DNA of 64,000 nt from Saprospiraceae bacterium. GTDB lineage: Bacteria > Bacteroidota > Bacteroidia > Chitinophagales > Saprospiraceae. A model generated the notes under the pieces. The model worked only from the letters and a program-made list of their open reading frames with translations, was not told the origin of the DNA and did not search any database. Below are positions 35,724-45,436 of the stretch, one piece after another (the stretch's first letter is position 1; every line of letters starts with the position of its first letter). The DNA lies in the NCBI GenBank assembly GCA_016718505.1, contig JADKDE010000003.1, positions 496,001 to 560,000 of the forward strand, read 5' to 3'. The position numbers were made by a program, and so were the translations under genes.

Positions 35724-36950
35724 TTACTCTACGACGATTTTCTTTGTGGTCTTTTGGTTATTCTTCTTGTTGATGGCTTGGAGAAAATAAATCCCTTTGG
35801 GCCAATCTTTTAGTTCAAGTACCCCTAACTGATCCTTTTGGGTGAATTGATCCACTTTTTGTCCAAATGTATTGAGTATAGTGATCGAATAATCGCCCAT
35901 TTCGCCAAAATTTAGATGCAAAAGCTGATTGGCTGGATTTGGAAAAACCTCCAATGGCAAGGGAGGCAAGGCCGAACTGGCAGCGCCACCTGGACCACAC
36001 ATGATTTCTTTCATAGCAACCGCCGCTTGGGCAGCAAATTGATCTCTATAGGTCTGAGAAGCAGCACCCGACACTGGATCTGCGTGCAATCCTCCCGGTA
36101 TGGTCACCAAAAAATGGCTAGAAAGCCCAACTTGGGCAGCCCTTTGCTCAAGCAAACTAGACCCTTGCAAAGGCACACCAAACGCCAATCCTGCCGCATA
36201 AGGGACCGTCTCGTCAGCATCTCCGTGCAAACTGAACAAAGGTGCTTCGCCTGACGAAATATAATTGGCATCGTAGAGCGCTCCTGCTAGATTCAATACC
36301 CCAGAAACTTTAGTGGAATGTACATAATCACTTGGATCACCCGTAGTGCCCTGTAAGCCCCTTGGAGTGGCATTGATGATAGAGTCCATCAAAGGAACTT
36401 TGGCATCGCTGTCATCGAGATAAGCCACGTGGGTAGCCATCACTGCTCCTGCGGAATATCCACCAATAAATATAAAATTAGTATCAATCTTAAAATCATC
36501 ATTTCTAGTAAAATTCCCTCGCATATAACGTATAGCCCCTTTCATGTCAGCAGCAGCATTCAAGGCAATTTGGAGAAATTTTGGCTCATTCGGGAAGCCC
36601 AATAATATAGGATACAACCTGTAAGAAATGGAAACAGCCACGTAACCTAGACTTGCAAGAGCTCGGCATTGTGGCTCCATATTCGAACGGTGTCCAAATA
36701 TAAAAACGCCGCCATGAGCTACAATTACCACTGGCCGTTTGACATCCGTGTCCCCGCTAGGAGTATAAACATCCATCATCAAATCTTCTGGTTGTCCGAA
36801 ATAGTTGGTTACGGTCGCATACTTAACAGTGGTCACGTCCACTCCTTGAAATATTGGTAAAATATACCTAGGCGTAGAACACCCTGGAACTTGGGCAAAA
36901 CTCTTGATAGATAAGAATCCAATTAGGGCTAATAAAATGAGCTTTTTCAT
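35724..36950 (-). CDS. Secreted alpha/beta-hydrolase (esterase/lipase-like) with T9SS sorting domain
   Basis: A 408-residue protein: signal peptide (about 1-19), oxyanion HGG motif (VAHGGVFIFG), nucleophile in GGYSAGA, acid in HGDADETVPY and His in PGGLHADP. The layout is that of carboxylesterase-like (BD-FAE/HSL-type) hydrolases. The last roughly 75 residues (VFPNPANQLLHL ... GIYFLQAINKKNN ... KKIVVE) are a type A T9SS domain. Substrate unknown. Confidence 0.88.
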   Translation of the reverse strand: MKKLILLALIGFLSIKSFAQVPGCSTPRYILPIFQGVDVTTVKYATVTNYFGQPEDLMMDVYTPSGDTDVKRPVVIVAHGGVFIFGHRSNMEPQCRALASLGYVAVSISYRLYPILLGFPNEPKFLQIALNAAADMKGAIRYMRGNFTRNDDFKIDTNFIFIGGYSAGAVMATHVAYLDDSDAKVPLMDSIINATPRGLQGTTGDPSDYVHSTKVSGVLNLAGALYDANYISSGEAPLFSLHGDADETVPYAAGLAFGVPLQGSSLLEQRAAQVGLSSHFLVTIPGGLHADPVSGAASQTYRDQFAAQAAVAMKEIMCGPGGAASSALPPLPLEVFPNPANQLLHLNFGEMGDYSITILNTFGQKVDQFTQKDQLGVLELKDWPKGIYFLQAINKKNNQKTTKKIVVE

Positions 36951-36974
36951 ATTGATACTTTATTAATTTACCGT

Positions 36975-36982
36975 CAAATATA
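36975..36982 (-). promoter_or_regulatory. -7 element for the esterase gene
   Basis: TATATTTG on the minus strand, 24 nt upstream of the start codon. Confidence 0.5.
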
Positions 36983-37005
36983 ATGAGATTGTTTTTAGAA
37001 AATTG

Positions 37006-38282
37006 TTAAAATTTATATTTGGATTTCCATCGCTTTTGCAACCATTCTTTTATCTTGGATTCATTGGGATTGGCGCAAGGGCTATATATCTCTGCATCCG
37101 TAATTTGCTCTGGCATGAATTCTTGATAATGAAAATTGTCTTCGCCTTGATGCGAATAGACATAATCCTTCCCATACCCGCTCTCTTTCATGAATTTGGT
37201 TGGTGCATTGCGAAGATGCAATGGAACAGGAGCATTGGGATATTGTTTGACAAGTTCGATGGCTTTTTCGATGGCCATATAAGCGCTATTGGATTTAGGC
37301 GAGGTGGCGAGATACAGGGCCGTTTCGCTCATGATGATTCGCCCCTCGGGCATCCCTATGACTTGAACTGCCATGAAGCATTGATTCGCTAGCAATAAGG
37401 CGTTGGGATTGGCTAATCCAATGTCCTCCGCTGCGAGTATAATCAACCTCCGACAAATAAAAGGGGATCCTCACCGCCTTCGATCATACGCGCCATCCAA
37501 AAGAGTGCTGCATTGGGGTCGCTTCCACGGACACTTTTTATAAAGGCAGAGATGATGTCATAATGCTGCTCACCACTTTTATCGTACAAGGAGAGATTTT
37601 GCTGTAATACGCTGGTAACCAATTCATTGGTAATCTGGAATGGCGGCTTTGTAAAACTTGCATCTAGAATTTCTAGTATATTATACAGCTTGCGCGCGTC
37701 TCCACCTGAATACCTAATGAGGGCATCCGATTCGATAATTTCAATATTTTTTAATTTCAAAATCTCATCTTCCTTTAGTGCATAGTGGACCAATCTGAGC
37801 AAATCCTCTTCGCTAAGATGATACAAGGTATATACTTGGCATCGGGATAACAAAGCGGAAATTACCTCGAAGCTGGGATTTTCGGTAGTAGCTCCAATCA
37901 AGGTAATGATGCCCTTTTCTACGGCTTGGAGCAAGGCATCTTGCTGAGATTTGCTAAATCTGTGGATCTCATCGATAAAAAGTACTGGCCGCTTGGTCGG
38001 TGCAAACAAGCCCTTGCCTTTAGCCAATTCGATGGTTTCACGCACATCCTTGACACCACTATTGATGGCAGATAAGGAATAAAATGGGCGGTTGAGCGTG
38101 TTGGCTATGATATTGGCTAGGGTGGTTTTACCCACTCCTGGTGGTCCCCAAAATATCATAGAGGGCAGATTCGACTGAAGGACCAACTTGGTGATGATGC
38201 CATTTGGTCCTACTAAGTGGCTTTGCCCAATATAACCCTCTAGAGTCCTAGGCCTAAGCCTTTCAGCCAAGGGACTTAACAT
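37006..38282 (-). pseudogene. rarA: Replication-associated recombination protein A (RarA/MgsA), frameshifted
   Basis: Two overlapping frames together make one RarA. The N-terminal part (38282-37443, 279 residues) has LRPRTLEGYIGQSHLVG, Walker A GPPGVGKTT, Walker B FIDEIHRF and sensor GATTENPS. It breaks at GGEDPLLFVGG. The C-terminal part (37446-37006, 146 residues) resumes at IILAAEDIGLANPNALLLAN and runs to the end. Adding one T to the T4 run (plus-strand A4, 37459-37462) restores GGEDPLFICRRLIILA. It is an AAA+ helicase-like factor acting at stalled forks. A sequencing error in the homopolymer is as likely as true loss. Confidence 0.85.
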
Positions 38283-38440
38283 ATTGAATTAAATTTCACG
38301 GTTCAAAAAATTTTTTAACAAATAATTATAACAAACTTAATGGCACAAATGCAGTATCGGGCAAACAATAAATATACATTTTTCGTTGCATAATCTTTAC
38401 CTTTGACGTTTTAATTTTATTTTTTATTTAAAATAAGGAC

Positions 38441-39775
38441 ATGGATACCTTTATAATGATAGCTCAATTTGTGACCAGTCTGTCGCTTTTGATCATACTG
38501 CACGAATTGGGACATTTCATACCTGCTCGTTGGTTTAAGACCCGAGTAGAAAAATTTTATTTGTTTTTTGACCCCTATTTTTCATTATTCAAAAAGAAAA
38601 TAGGTGATACAGAATATGGAATCGGTTGGCTACCCCTAGGTGGATACGTGAAAATCTCTGGCATGGTCGATGAAAGTATGGACATGGAACAACTCAAACA
38701 AGAGCCACAGCCATGGGAATTTCGCAGCAAGCCAGCTTGGCAAAGGCTTATCATAATGCTTGGTGGAGTCACGGTCAATTTCATCTTGGGATTTGTCATT
38801 CTATCTGGTATCTTGATGTATTGGGGTGACACTTATATCCCAGCCGATGCATTGACACACGGGATAAAGGTCGATTCGATCGGTGGCACATTGGGGCTAA
38901 AAGACGGAGACAAAATAAAATCCATCTCAGGAGTTCCTTTTACTGAATTTGAATTAAAGCCGCTTGTTACGAATCTTGTCCTAAAAGACAATCCCAATAT
39001 CGTAGTAGATAGAGCGGGTCAACTTGTAACGCTCAATCCTAGTCCAGAGGCGATTTCATTTTTATCCAGCCATAAAATGAAAGACCTAGACATCATAGCC
39101 CCTCGAATAGAAAACATCGTAGGTACAGTGGTAGCAGGAAGACCTGCTGAAAAAGGAGGATTGTTGGCAGGAGACAAAATCCTAAGCTTGAATGGAATGC
39201 CTGCGTCATATTATCAAGATTTCGTAGCCTTGATCAAAGGCTTTCCTAGTCAAGTAATTGAATTGAAAGTGCTGAGAGCAGCGGATACAATTGCCCTCAA
39301 AGTCACTACCGACGAAAATGCCAAGATAGGATTTTCTATCCCCAGCCTTGAAAAAATGCTCAAGGTAGAATATCGCAAATACGGCTTTTTTGAAGCCATT
39401 CCTGCGGGGATAAACAAGGGCTTGGACTTTTTAGGTCTTCAAATTTCATCTTTCGGACAGATGTTCAAGGGTAAAATAAAAGCATCGGACAGCTTGGGTG
39501 GATTCGCTTCCATCACCAAAATGTTCCCGACCGAATGGATCTGGCAAGAGTTCTGGCGCATTACGGCTATTCTATCTCTGATTCTAGGGTTCATGAACCT
39601 TCTTCCTATCCCAGCGTTGGACGGTGGTCACGTAATGTTCCTACTTTGGGAGGTCATTACGGGCAGAAAGGTTTCAGATAAATTCCTCGAAGTGGCAACC
39701 ACCATTGGATTTGTATTGTTATTGGCTTTACTGATATATGCCAATGGATTGGATATATTCAGGGCATTTAAGTAG
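38441..39775 (+). CDS. rseP: RIP zinc metalloprotease RseP (site-2 protease)
   Basis: A 444-residue polytopic protein. HELGHF at residues 21-26 in the first helix is the zinc site; two PDZ domains (about 115-290) and a C-terminal NLLPIPALDGGHVMF with the third zinc ligand follow. It cleaves transmembrane anti-sigma factors or signal peptides within the membrane. TACCTTTG at 38398-38405 may be its -7 element. The HscB-like gene follows. Confidence 0.93.
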   Translation: MDTFIMIAQFVTSLSLLIILHELGHFIPARWFKTRVEKFYLFFDPYFSLFKKKIGDTEYGIGWLPLGGYVKISGMVDESMDMEQLKQEPQPWEFRSKPAWQRLIIMLGGVTVNFILGFVILSGILMYWGDTYIPADALTHGIKVDSIGGTLGLKDGDKIKSISGVPFTEFELKPLVTNLVLKDNPNIVVDRAGQLVTLNPSPEAISFLSSHKMKDLDIIAPRIENIVGTVVAGRPAEKGGLLAGDKILSLNGMPASYYQDFVALIKGFPSQVIELKVLRAADTIALKVTTDENAKIGFSIPSLEKMLKVEYRKYGFFEAIPAGINKGLDFLGLQISSFGQMFKGKIKASDSLGGFASITKMFPTEWIWQEFWRITAILSLILGFMNLLPIPALDGGHVMFLLWEVITGRKVSDKFLEVATTIGFVLLLALLIYANGLDIFRAFK

Positions 39776-39785
39776 TTTTTTTATC

Positions 39786-40301
39786 ATGACAATTTTCGAA
39801 TTATTCGAAATAGTTCCCATGTTGAGTCCAGAAAAAGAGGCTGTTCGAAAACAGTTTTTAAATCTGACCCGACGCTACCATCCTGACAAGGCTTCCCAGA
39901 ATGGCATAGATGATTTTCAGGCGATCCAAATGACTGCTGAGGTGAATAAGGCCTATACCTTGCTCCAAGATGAGTACAAGCTCCTAGGATATATCCTAAA
40001 GGACTATAAAGGCTACCAAAGCCTTGAATCCGAAAAACTGGATGGCGAATTTTTGATGGAAATGATGGACTTGAATGAAGAAATTGATTCAAAACTGGAA
40101 GATTCCAAGCAACACCCATCTTTGATAGAATTGGTTAATTATAGAATCAATCTCCTGAACGATAGTATTTTACATATTAATAATAAAATACATTTAAAGG
40201 ATTTATCCGATTCCGATTGGCAGATTTTAAAAGAATTTTATCTCAAAATGAAGTATTATTTGCGCATTATGGAAAAAATAAATACCTTTGCACCGCTATA
40301 A
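39786..40301 (+). CDS. HscB-like J-domain co-chaperone
   Basis: 171 residues from the ATG at 39786; the longer frame from 39738 would overlap rseP. A J domain in the first 65 residues with the HPD tripeptide (LTRRYHPDKA) is followed by an HscB-type helical C-terminal domain (FLMEMMDLNEEID). HscB delivers IscU to HscA in Fe-S cluster assembly. Its last codons contain the promoter of the downstream tRNA. Confidence 0.85.
   Translation: MTIFELFEIVPMLSPEKEAVRKQFLNLTRRYHPDKASQNGIDDFQAIQMTAEVNKAYTLLQDEYKLLGYILKDYKGYQSLESEKLDGEFLMEMMDLNEEIDSKLEDSKQHPSLIELVNYRINLLNDSILHINNKIHLKDLSDSDWQILKEFYLKMKYYLRIMEKINTFAPL
40259..40290 (+). promoter_or_regulatory. Promoter of tRNA-Leu, inside the hscB-like 3' end
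   Basis: TTTG (40259-40262), a 20-nt spacer and TACCTTTG (40283-40290), a full match to the consensus. The tRNA 5' end is 18 nt downstream. Confidence 0.65.
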
Positions 40302-40308
40302 TTCAAAG

Positions 40309-40392
40309 GCCGAAGTGGCGGAATTGGTAGACGCGCTGGACTCAAAATCCAGTGATAGCAATGTCGTGTGGGTTCGATTCCCACCTTCGGTA
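40309..40392 (+). tRNA. tRNA-Leu (CAA anticodon)
   Basis: An 84-nt cloverleaf with acceptor GCCGAAG/CTTCGGT, D-loop, anticodon stem CTGGA/TCCAG around loop CTCAAAA (anticodon CAA), a long variable arm as expected for class II tRNA, and T loop TTCGATT. CCA is not encoded. It reads UUG codons. Confidence 0.95.
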
Positions 40393-40406
40393 CTAGCAAA
40401 AAGGAA

Positions 40407-40437
40407 AGGCTGTCAGAAATGATGGTCTTTTTTTATT
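40407..40437 (+). terminator. Terminator after tRNA-Leu
   Basis: A wobble-containing stem AGGCTGTCA/TGATGGTCT with a GAAA-type loop, followed by a T run. Confidence 0.6.
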
Positions 40438-40590
40438 TGTTAACATTTCAAATGCCCCTGAAATTTTTGTTTTCCACTTCCTAGAATTCCCCAAAAGAAT
40501 TATTTACTTTTGTGTTGATTATTTGTCGTACTTTGATGGCGCTCTCTTTTTGAGTTAGTCATTTTTTTAGAAAATTATCCAAATTTATTG

Positions 40591-41828
40591 ATGAGTATTT
40601 TAGACCTTAAAGTTCCAGTAATTGGAGAATCCGTTACAGAAGTAACTCTTTCAAAATGGCTTAAAAGCGATGGCGATATCGTGATGATAGACGAACCATT
40701 GTGCGAATTTGAATCTGACAAGGCAACATTAGAATTTCCGGCTGAGGCCACTGGAAAATTGACCATCGTCGCTGCTGAAGGCAGTGACCTCAAGATTGGC
40801 TCCTTGGTGGCTAGAATCGATACCTCCGTATCTCCTAGCGCCGCAGCACCGGCACCAAGTCCAGCCCCGGCCAAAGAACCAGCCGCTGCAGCACCTGTCG
40901 CCGCAACTAACACTAGCCAAAATTACGCAACGGGAACTCCTTCCCCATCCGCTGGAAAAATATTGGCAGAAAAAGGCGTCGATCCAAAATCTGTTCAGGG
41001 AACGGGCGTAGATGGACGTATCACAAAAGCAGACGCTTTGAACGCAAGCTCAAGCCCTACTCCAGTACCCACTGAAGCTGCTACCGAGCAAAAGCCCATT
41101 CCAGCTAGTCCTATCATTAGCGCATTCTCTAGGGTAGAACGAAGAGAAAAATTAAGCCGCATGCGGCGCACCATAGCCAAAAGACTGGTTTCCGCTAAGA
41201 ACAATACCGCCATGCTGACGACCTTCAACGAGGTGGATATGTCCGAAATCATGAAACTTCGCTCCAAGGTCCAAGACAAATTCGTCGCAAAACACGGCAT
41301 CAAACTGGGCTTTATGTCCATATTCGCAAAGGCTTGTGCACAGGTACTCCTCGAAATGCCCGAAGTAAATGCCATGCTCGACGGCGAAGACATCATTTTT
41401 CACGAATACGCCGATATTTCGATTGCAGTTTCGACACCTACGGGCTTGGTAGTTCCTCCGATTCATAACGTTGAGTCTCTTGGTTTTGCTGATGTTGAAA
41501 ATAAAATCAAAAAACTTGCCGACAAGGCGCGAGATGGAAAACTGACTTTAGAAGAAATGTCTGGAGGTACCTTTACCATCACCAACGGAGGCATCTTTGG
41601 CTCCATGATGAGTACCCCCATCATCAACGAGCCCCAGTCGGCCATACTAGGGATGCACGCCATCATCGAAAGACCCGTCGCGGTGCAAGGACAGGTGGTC
41701 ATTAGACCGATGATGTACGTAGCGCTATCCTACGATCACAGAGTAATCGACGGCAGCAGTTCCGTGACTTTTTGGTCAAAGTAAAGCAGCTACTCGAAGA
41801 TCCGACCTTCTTATTGTTAGGTCTATAG
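40591..41828 (+). pseudogene. odhB: Dihydrolipoamide succinyltransferase (E2 of 2-oxoglutarate dehydrogenase), frameshifted at the C-terminus
   Basis: From the ATG at 40591: lipoyl domain with the lipoylated Lys in FESDKATLEF (about residues 38-48), an Ala/Pro-rich linker, a peripheral-subunit-binding domain (GKILAEKGVDPKSVQGTGVDGRITKAD) and the acyltransferase domain with YDHRVIDGSSS. Frame 0 ends at 41784 in VTFWSK. One extra T in the T5 run at 41769-41773 gives VTFLVKVKQLLEDPTFLLLGL to a stop at 41828, the normal C-terminus. Probably intact in the living cell; otherwise the catalytic domain loses its last helix. Confidence 0.85.
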
Positions 41829-41858
41829 TTTATTTTTAGAAAACAAAAAATTTAATTC

Positions 41859-42296
41859 ATGTTACATTCAATTTTGGTACACTCGCATTCAGGCCTCAGA
41901 TATATCGTATTGGGATTATTGATTTACGCCATTTTCAACGCCTGGAGCCTAAGATTTAATTATACAAAACAAGACAAGCTCATCAATTTATTCGCTATGG
42001 TCTTTTGCCACGTTCAATTATTGTTGGGGATCATGTTGATGTTTTTGTCCGACAAGGTGAATTATGGCGAAGGGTGGATGAAGAATGCCCAGACCAGGTT
42101 TTACGGCATGGAGCACCTCCTTGGGATGTTGGCGGCCATCACGCTCATCACACTGGGTAGGAGATTCGCCGAAGGCAAAGAATTGCCCGCTGACAAGCAT
42201 AAGGTCATCAAAAAATACTATTTGATAGGTTTGATTCTTATCCTTATCAGTATTCCGTGGCCATTCCGTGAGGTACTAGGCGCTGGTTGGTTCTAG
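41859..42296 (+). CDS. Small polytopic membrane protein, unknown function
   Basis: 145 residues, four predicted membrane helices, beginning MLHSILVHSHSGLRYIVLGLLIYAI. The HSGLRY start with His residues near the membrane surface recalls small cytochrome b-like or haem-handling membrane proteins of Bacteroidota, but I cannot assign it. A conserved KYYLIGLILILISIPWPFRE closes it. Followed closely by the HELVH gene. Confidence 0.75.
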   Translation: MLHSILVHSHSGLRYIVLGLLIYAIFNAWSLRFNYTKQDKLINLFAMVFCHVQLLLGIMLMFLSDKVNYGEGWMKNAQTRFYGMEHLLGMLAAITLITLGRRFAEGKELPADKHKVIKKYYLIGLILILISIPWPFREVLGAGWF

Positions 42297-42302
42297 ATCA
42301 CT

Positions 42303-42650
42303 TTGGAGCCCCTTTTTACTTACTATATCAAAGAAAAATCTTGGTTCGCTAGATTGGCGTGCTACTATATGCGCTCGGATGCCATAGCCATTGTTTGGCA
42401 TCGTACCATCCATCTGCACGGCTGCACGTCAGCAAAATTCATGTCCAATACCAACTGGTTAACCCACGAATTGGTGCATATCGAACAGTATAGACGGCTC
42501 GGCACAATTGGCTTTATATCTCGCTATCTTTGGTACAGCATCAAGCACGGATACTACCAAAATCCCCTAGAAATAGAGGCATTCACCCGAGAATCCGAGA
42601 CTTCATTGGTGGCGTCATATCAGCAAGTTACCAAGCGATATTGGTTTTAG
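42303..42650 (+). CDS. Small putative metallopeptidase-like protein with HELVH motif
   Basis: 115 residues from a TTG start; no in-frame ATG exists before codon 23, and the upstream gene stops 6 nt earlier. The core THELVHIEQYRRLG followed by FISRYLWYSIKHGYYQNPLEIEA resembles DUF4157-like zincin domains in which HExxH and a downstream Glu bind zinc. No signal peptide. It may be a degenerate or regulatory zincin; activity unknown. Confidence 0.65.
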   Translation: MEPLFTYYIKEKSWFARLACYYMRSDAIAIVWHRTIHLHGCTSAKFMSNTNWLTHELVHIEQYRRLGTIGFISRYLWYSIKHGYYQNPLEIEAFTRESETSLVASYQQVTKRYWF

Positions 42651-42782
42651 GGCGAGTCCCTCACCCGTCATGCGACGAGATCGGGTCGGGCTGTGCGTGG
42701 GTTCCGTCTCTTTGACTCCCTATAGGATTCTGCGAGACTCCCAGCTACGCTATGACCACTACCATCCCTCTCGCGCGTGAGG
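42650..42782 (-). repeat. Structured intergenic element, copy 5
   Basis: Reverse orientation, starting at the end of the HELVH gene; it includes the conserved core GTGCGTGGGTTCCGTCTC and the GTCTC...GAGAC stem with its own loop sequence. Confidence 0.75.
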
Positions 42783-42810
42783 TGGATTTCTAGCAGGTTC
42801 TAACCAGAAG

Positions 42811-42843
42811 ATAAAAGACCCCTCCAACGGGTGGTTGGAGGGG
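42811..42843 (-). terminator. Terminator of the lipoprotein/metalloprotease operon
   Basis: A strong 10-bp stem CCCCTCCAAC/GTTGGAGGGG, followed on the minus strand by a T-rich tract. Confidence 0.75.
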
Positions 42844-42880
42844 ATAAAACTTATTGTTTTACTCTTAATTCAGTCAAAAA

Positions 42881-43462
42881 TCATCCAGTGAACTTAAATT
42901 CAATCCAGTCCTTCGTATCCATGATAACAGTATCCACATTTTCCACTGATCTTCGGTTGGCGGGATCGGGATCTTCGATAATAAGTCTCAATTTATATTT
43001 CACTTTCATCGATTTGGTTATGGAATCATATCCTTGGGTTTCTACTTTGTTTCCAATATACGTTGTGTCTAAGCGATAAGGATCAGCACTACTGTGACCT
43101 GTTCGATCTGCATACGTGGTGTAGTGTATAAAAAAATCCACTTCTCGGATAAGCCCATTAACAAAAGGGCGTGGAACAGTTTCCATATCATATTTTATAT
43201 CCTTATATCCTAGATTGATACTCTTTCTTGATAAGTTGTAAAGATTCAAAGAAAATCTTGTGTATCCTTGACTATTTGAAAAGATATGATATGTCACCAA
43301 CGAATCTAATGTTCCACCAGCATTAAATAATCTGGCAGAGCCAACCACTAGTGAGTCGTTTCGGTAAGCTGGAAGCATTATTAAATTGGGCTTATTTTCT
43401 TCCTTTTTGCAAGAAACATCGAGCAAAATTGCAAAGAATAATAAACATAATAATTTGTACAT
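42881..43462 (-). CDS. Lipoprotein of unknown function
   Basis: A 193-residue lipoprotein with lipobox LLDVSC (Cys18) and a KKEEN linker. The rest is beta-rich with no family I recognise. Its start is 1 nt after the metalloprotease stop, so it is in the same operon and may assist, anchor or inhibit that protease; this is inference from position only. Confidence 0.75.
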   Translation of the reverse strand: MYKLLCLLFFAILLDVSCKKEENKPNLIMLPAYRNDSLVVGSARLFNAGGTLDSLVTYHIFSNSQGYTRFSLNLYNLSRKSINLGYKDIKYDMETVPRPFVNGLIREVDFFIHYTTYADRTGHSSADPYRLDTTYIGNKVETQGYDSITKSMKVKYKLRLIIEDPDPANRRSVENVDTVIMDTKDWIEFKFTG

Positions 43463-43463
43463 A

Positions 43464-45436
43464 TTAATTTGTTTTGATAAATTTTGAAATAGAAATTCCT
43501 AAAAGTGAATGTGTCTCAATAAAATAGACTCCTGAAGTTAAATCCGTTAAATCTATTTGTTTCACTAAATTTTCTTCATTTTTCCTAGAATAGAAATTTT
43601 GAATTGCCCTACCCATTTGGTCTTTTATAACATGTTTAAATGGCGAACCTATGGTTGGTAATTTTATAAATAATTGTCCTTTAACTGGATTTGGAAAAAG
43701 TAAAACTTCAGGATTATCTTTAAATGTATTGTCGTTCGATTGACGCCAATCTGGACTACATAATTTTGGGAATACAACTCTAAATATATCAAATGTAGCA
43801 CCATTAGGTCCAATACCTTTTGCCCTAATAAACAAAACCTTACTCTCAAAATATCTACCAGGCAAAATTATGGCTGCATTAGCATTTACATAACCTGTAA
43901 ACTCCCACGGATCGTAATTAATGCCTATTTCCTGATAATTAACCCCATCTTTAGACCAAAACCATTGGACTTGATATTGATTATTAAGGGGAACAATGCT
44001 AATATTAAAACCATTAGACTCATTTATACAAGGCTGATATGGTCCTTCCATCCATACATTGTAGGCTGGAATGGGATCCAATTCGAAATTGGCTACGTTG
44101 CAAGCTTCTTGTCTTAATTTCCTGCTATTATTCATTTGCGAACTACCAAGACTATGTATATCCTTAGGGCAATTAGGTGGTGCAAATTCGATGTCAGGAT
44201 TAGAAAAAACTCCTATTCTTTGAAATGTTTCTCTTCTTCCAGCATCGTCTCTTTCATCAGGGGAATTACCAATAACAGTTTGATATCTTTTTCTCGAAAA
44301 AGAATTACACCATTTATCCGCTAATGCATTTTCATATACTCTAGTTCCGTCAATATTGTGTCCACCTCCAAATAAGTGTCCAATTTCATGAGCAAAAGTA
44401 AATTCCTTAAGTGCAGCATCAATTGCAACCATAGCATAAGCATCATATTTATTTGCTGCTGGAGGTTCATTTTTTGTACGTCCATAAAGCTTTGATCCAT
44501 CAGATGTAAAATGGTTATCCTTTTTACCAATTAATACATTCAAATCAATACCATAATTACTTTTCAATAATAAAACATCTTGATCACTACTAAATCTTGA
44601 CAAATCATTATACATATCAGATCCTGGAGATTCATTGAAATTACGAATCACATTATCCGCAATTAATTGAAGTCTTACATTGATTTGAGAATTGCTAGCC
44701 ACATTATTGAATTGCTCACAAGCCAAATATCCATAATTCCTTCTAGACATGTGTATCATTTTCTCGCGTTCGGCTTCAGCTTCCTTTGAAAAAAATATCG
44801 CAACATTAATTTTATTATTGCAAAAACCTCTAGTTTCTAAGGTTTCTAAATCAGGTGATATACTTAATAAAGAGTTTGTGGTCCCGCAAACTCCTAATCC
44901 AAATTCTTCATCTTCTTCAAACTCTGCAAGGAACCCAAAATCAACCCCTTCAAATTTGGAATACAAATAATTTTTAAGATCTATATTCAAGAATCCAAAA
45001 TAAGATTCTTCTTTAGACATAAGTAAAATTTGCCCAAATTCCTCTGTTTCAGTTGAATAACCATGCCATATATAATCAGATTCATCTAGATACTCAACCC
45101 GCCTTGGATTGAAAGTAACAAAATTATTACTGTCACCAGGTTGGATGCTTATTTGATTATTAAATATAGAATGCACTAACATTCTAGGTTTTATTAAGGA
45201 AACAGATTTTAAAATTGGATTTTCGCCATTTTTAATTTTTCTTAAAAATTCTTTTTGATTATAATTTAAAAGAGATAAAGAAATGTTGTCATAAGGTAAT
45301 ATTTCAAAAAAATTCTGTTTTTGCCCAAAAACACTGAAAGAATTAAAGAATACAATAAGTACAATTAATAAATATTGTTGCGGCGTTGCGGTGTTTCGGT
45401 GTTGCGCTGTTGCGGTGTTGCGGTGTTGTCTTGCAT
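43464..45436 (-). CDS. Secreted reprolysin-like metzincin protease with T9SS domain, probably phase-variable (OFF)
   Basis: From the first in-frame ATG (45182) the protein is 572 residues and has no signal peptide. The same frame stays open upstream and encodes one (QQYLLIVLIVFFNSFSVFGQ at about 45320-45380), followed by mature sequence that joins the annotated part. The only nearby ATG (45436) is on the far side of seven 8-bp repeats (45377-45432) and is out of frame by 2; loss of one unit restores it. The body has a metzincin site HEIGHLFGGGH, and the C-terminus has a T9SS sorting domain (LLFPNPVKGQLFIKL ... SGVYFIET). Confidence 0.75.
45377..45432 (-). repeat. Octanucleotide tandem repeat at the start of the metalloprotease gene
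   Basis: Seven 8-bp units with plus-strand consensus GTTGCGGT (two perfect in a row at 45409-45424, another at 45385; the last, 45425-45432, is degenerate). Because 8 is not a multiple of 3, each unit gained or lost shifts the reading frame between the ATG at 45436-45434 and the signal peptide. Confidence 0.85.
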
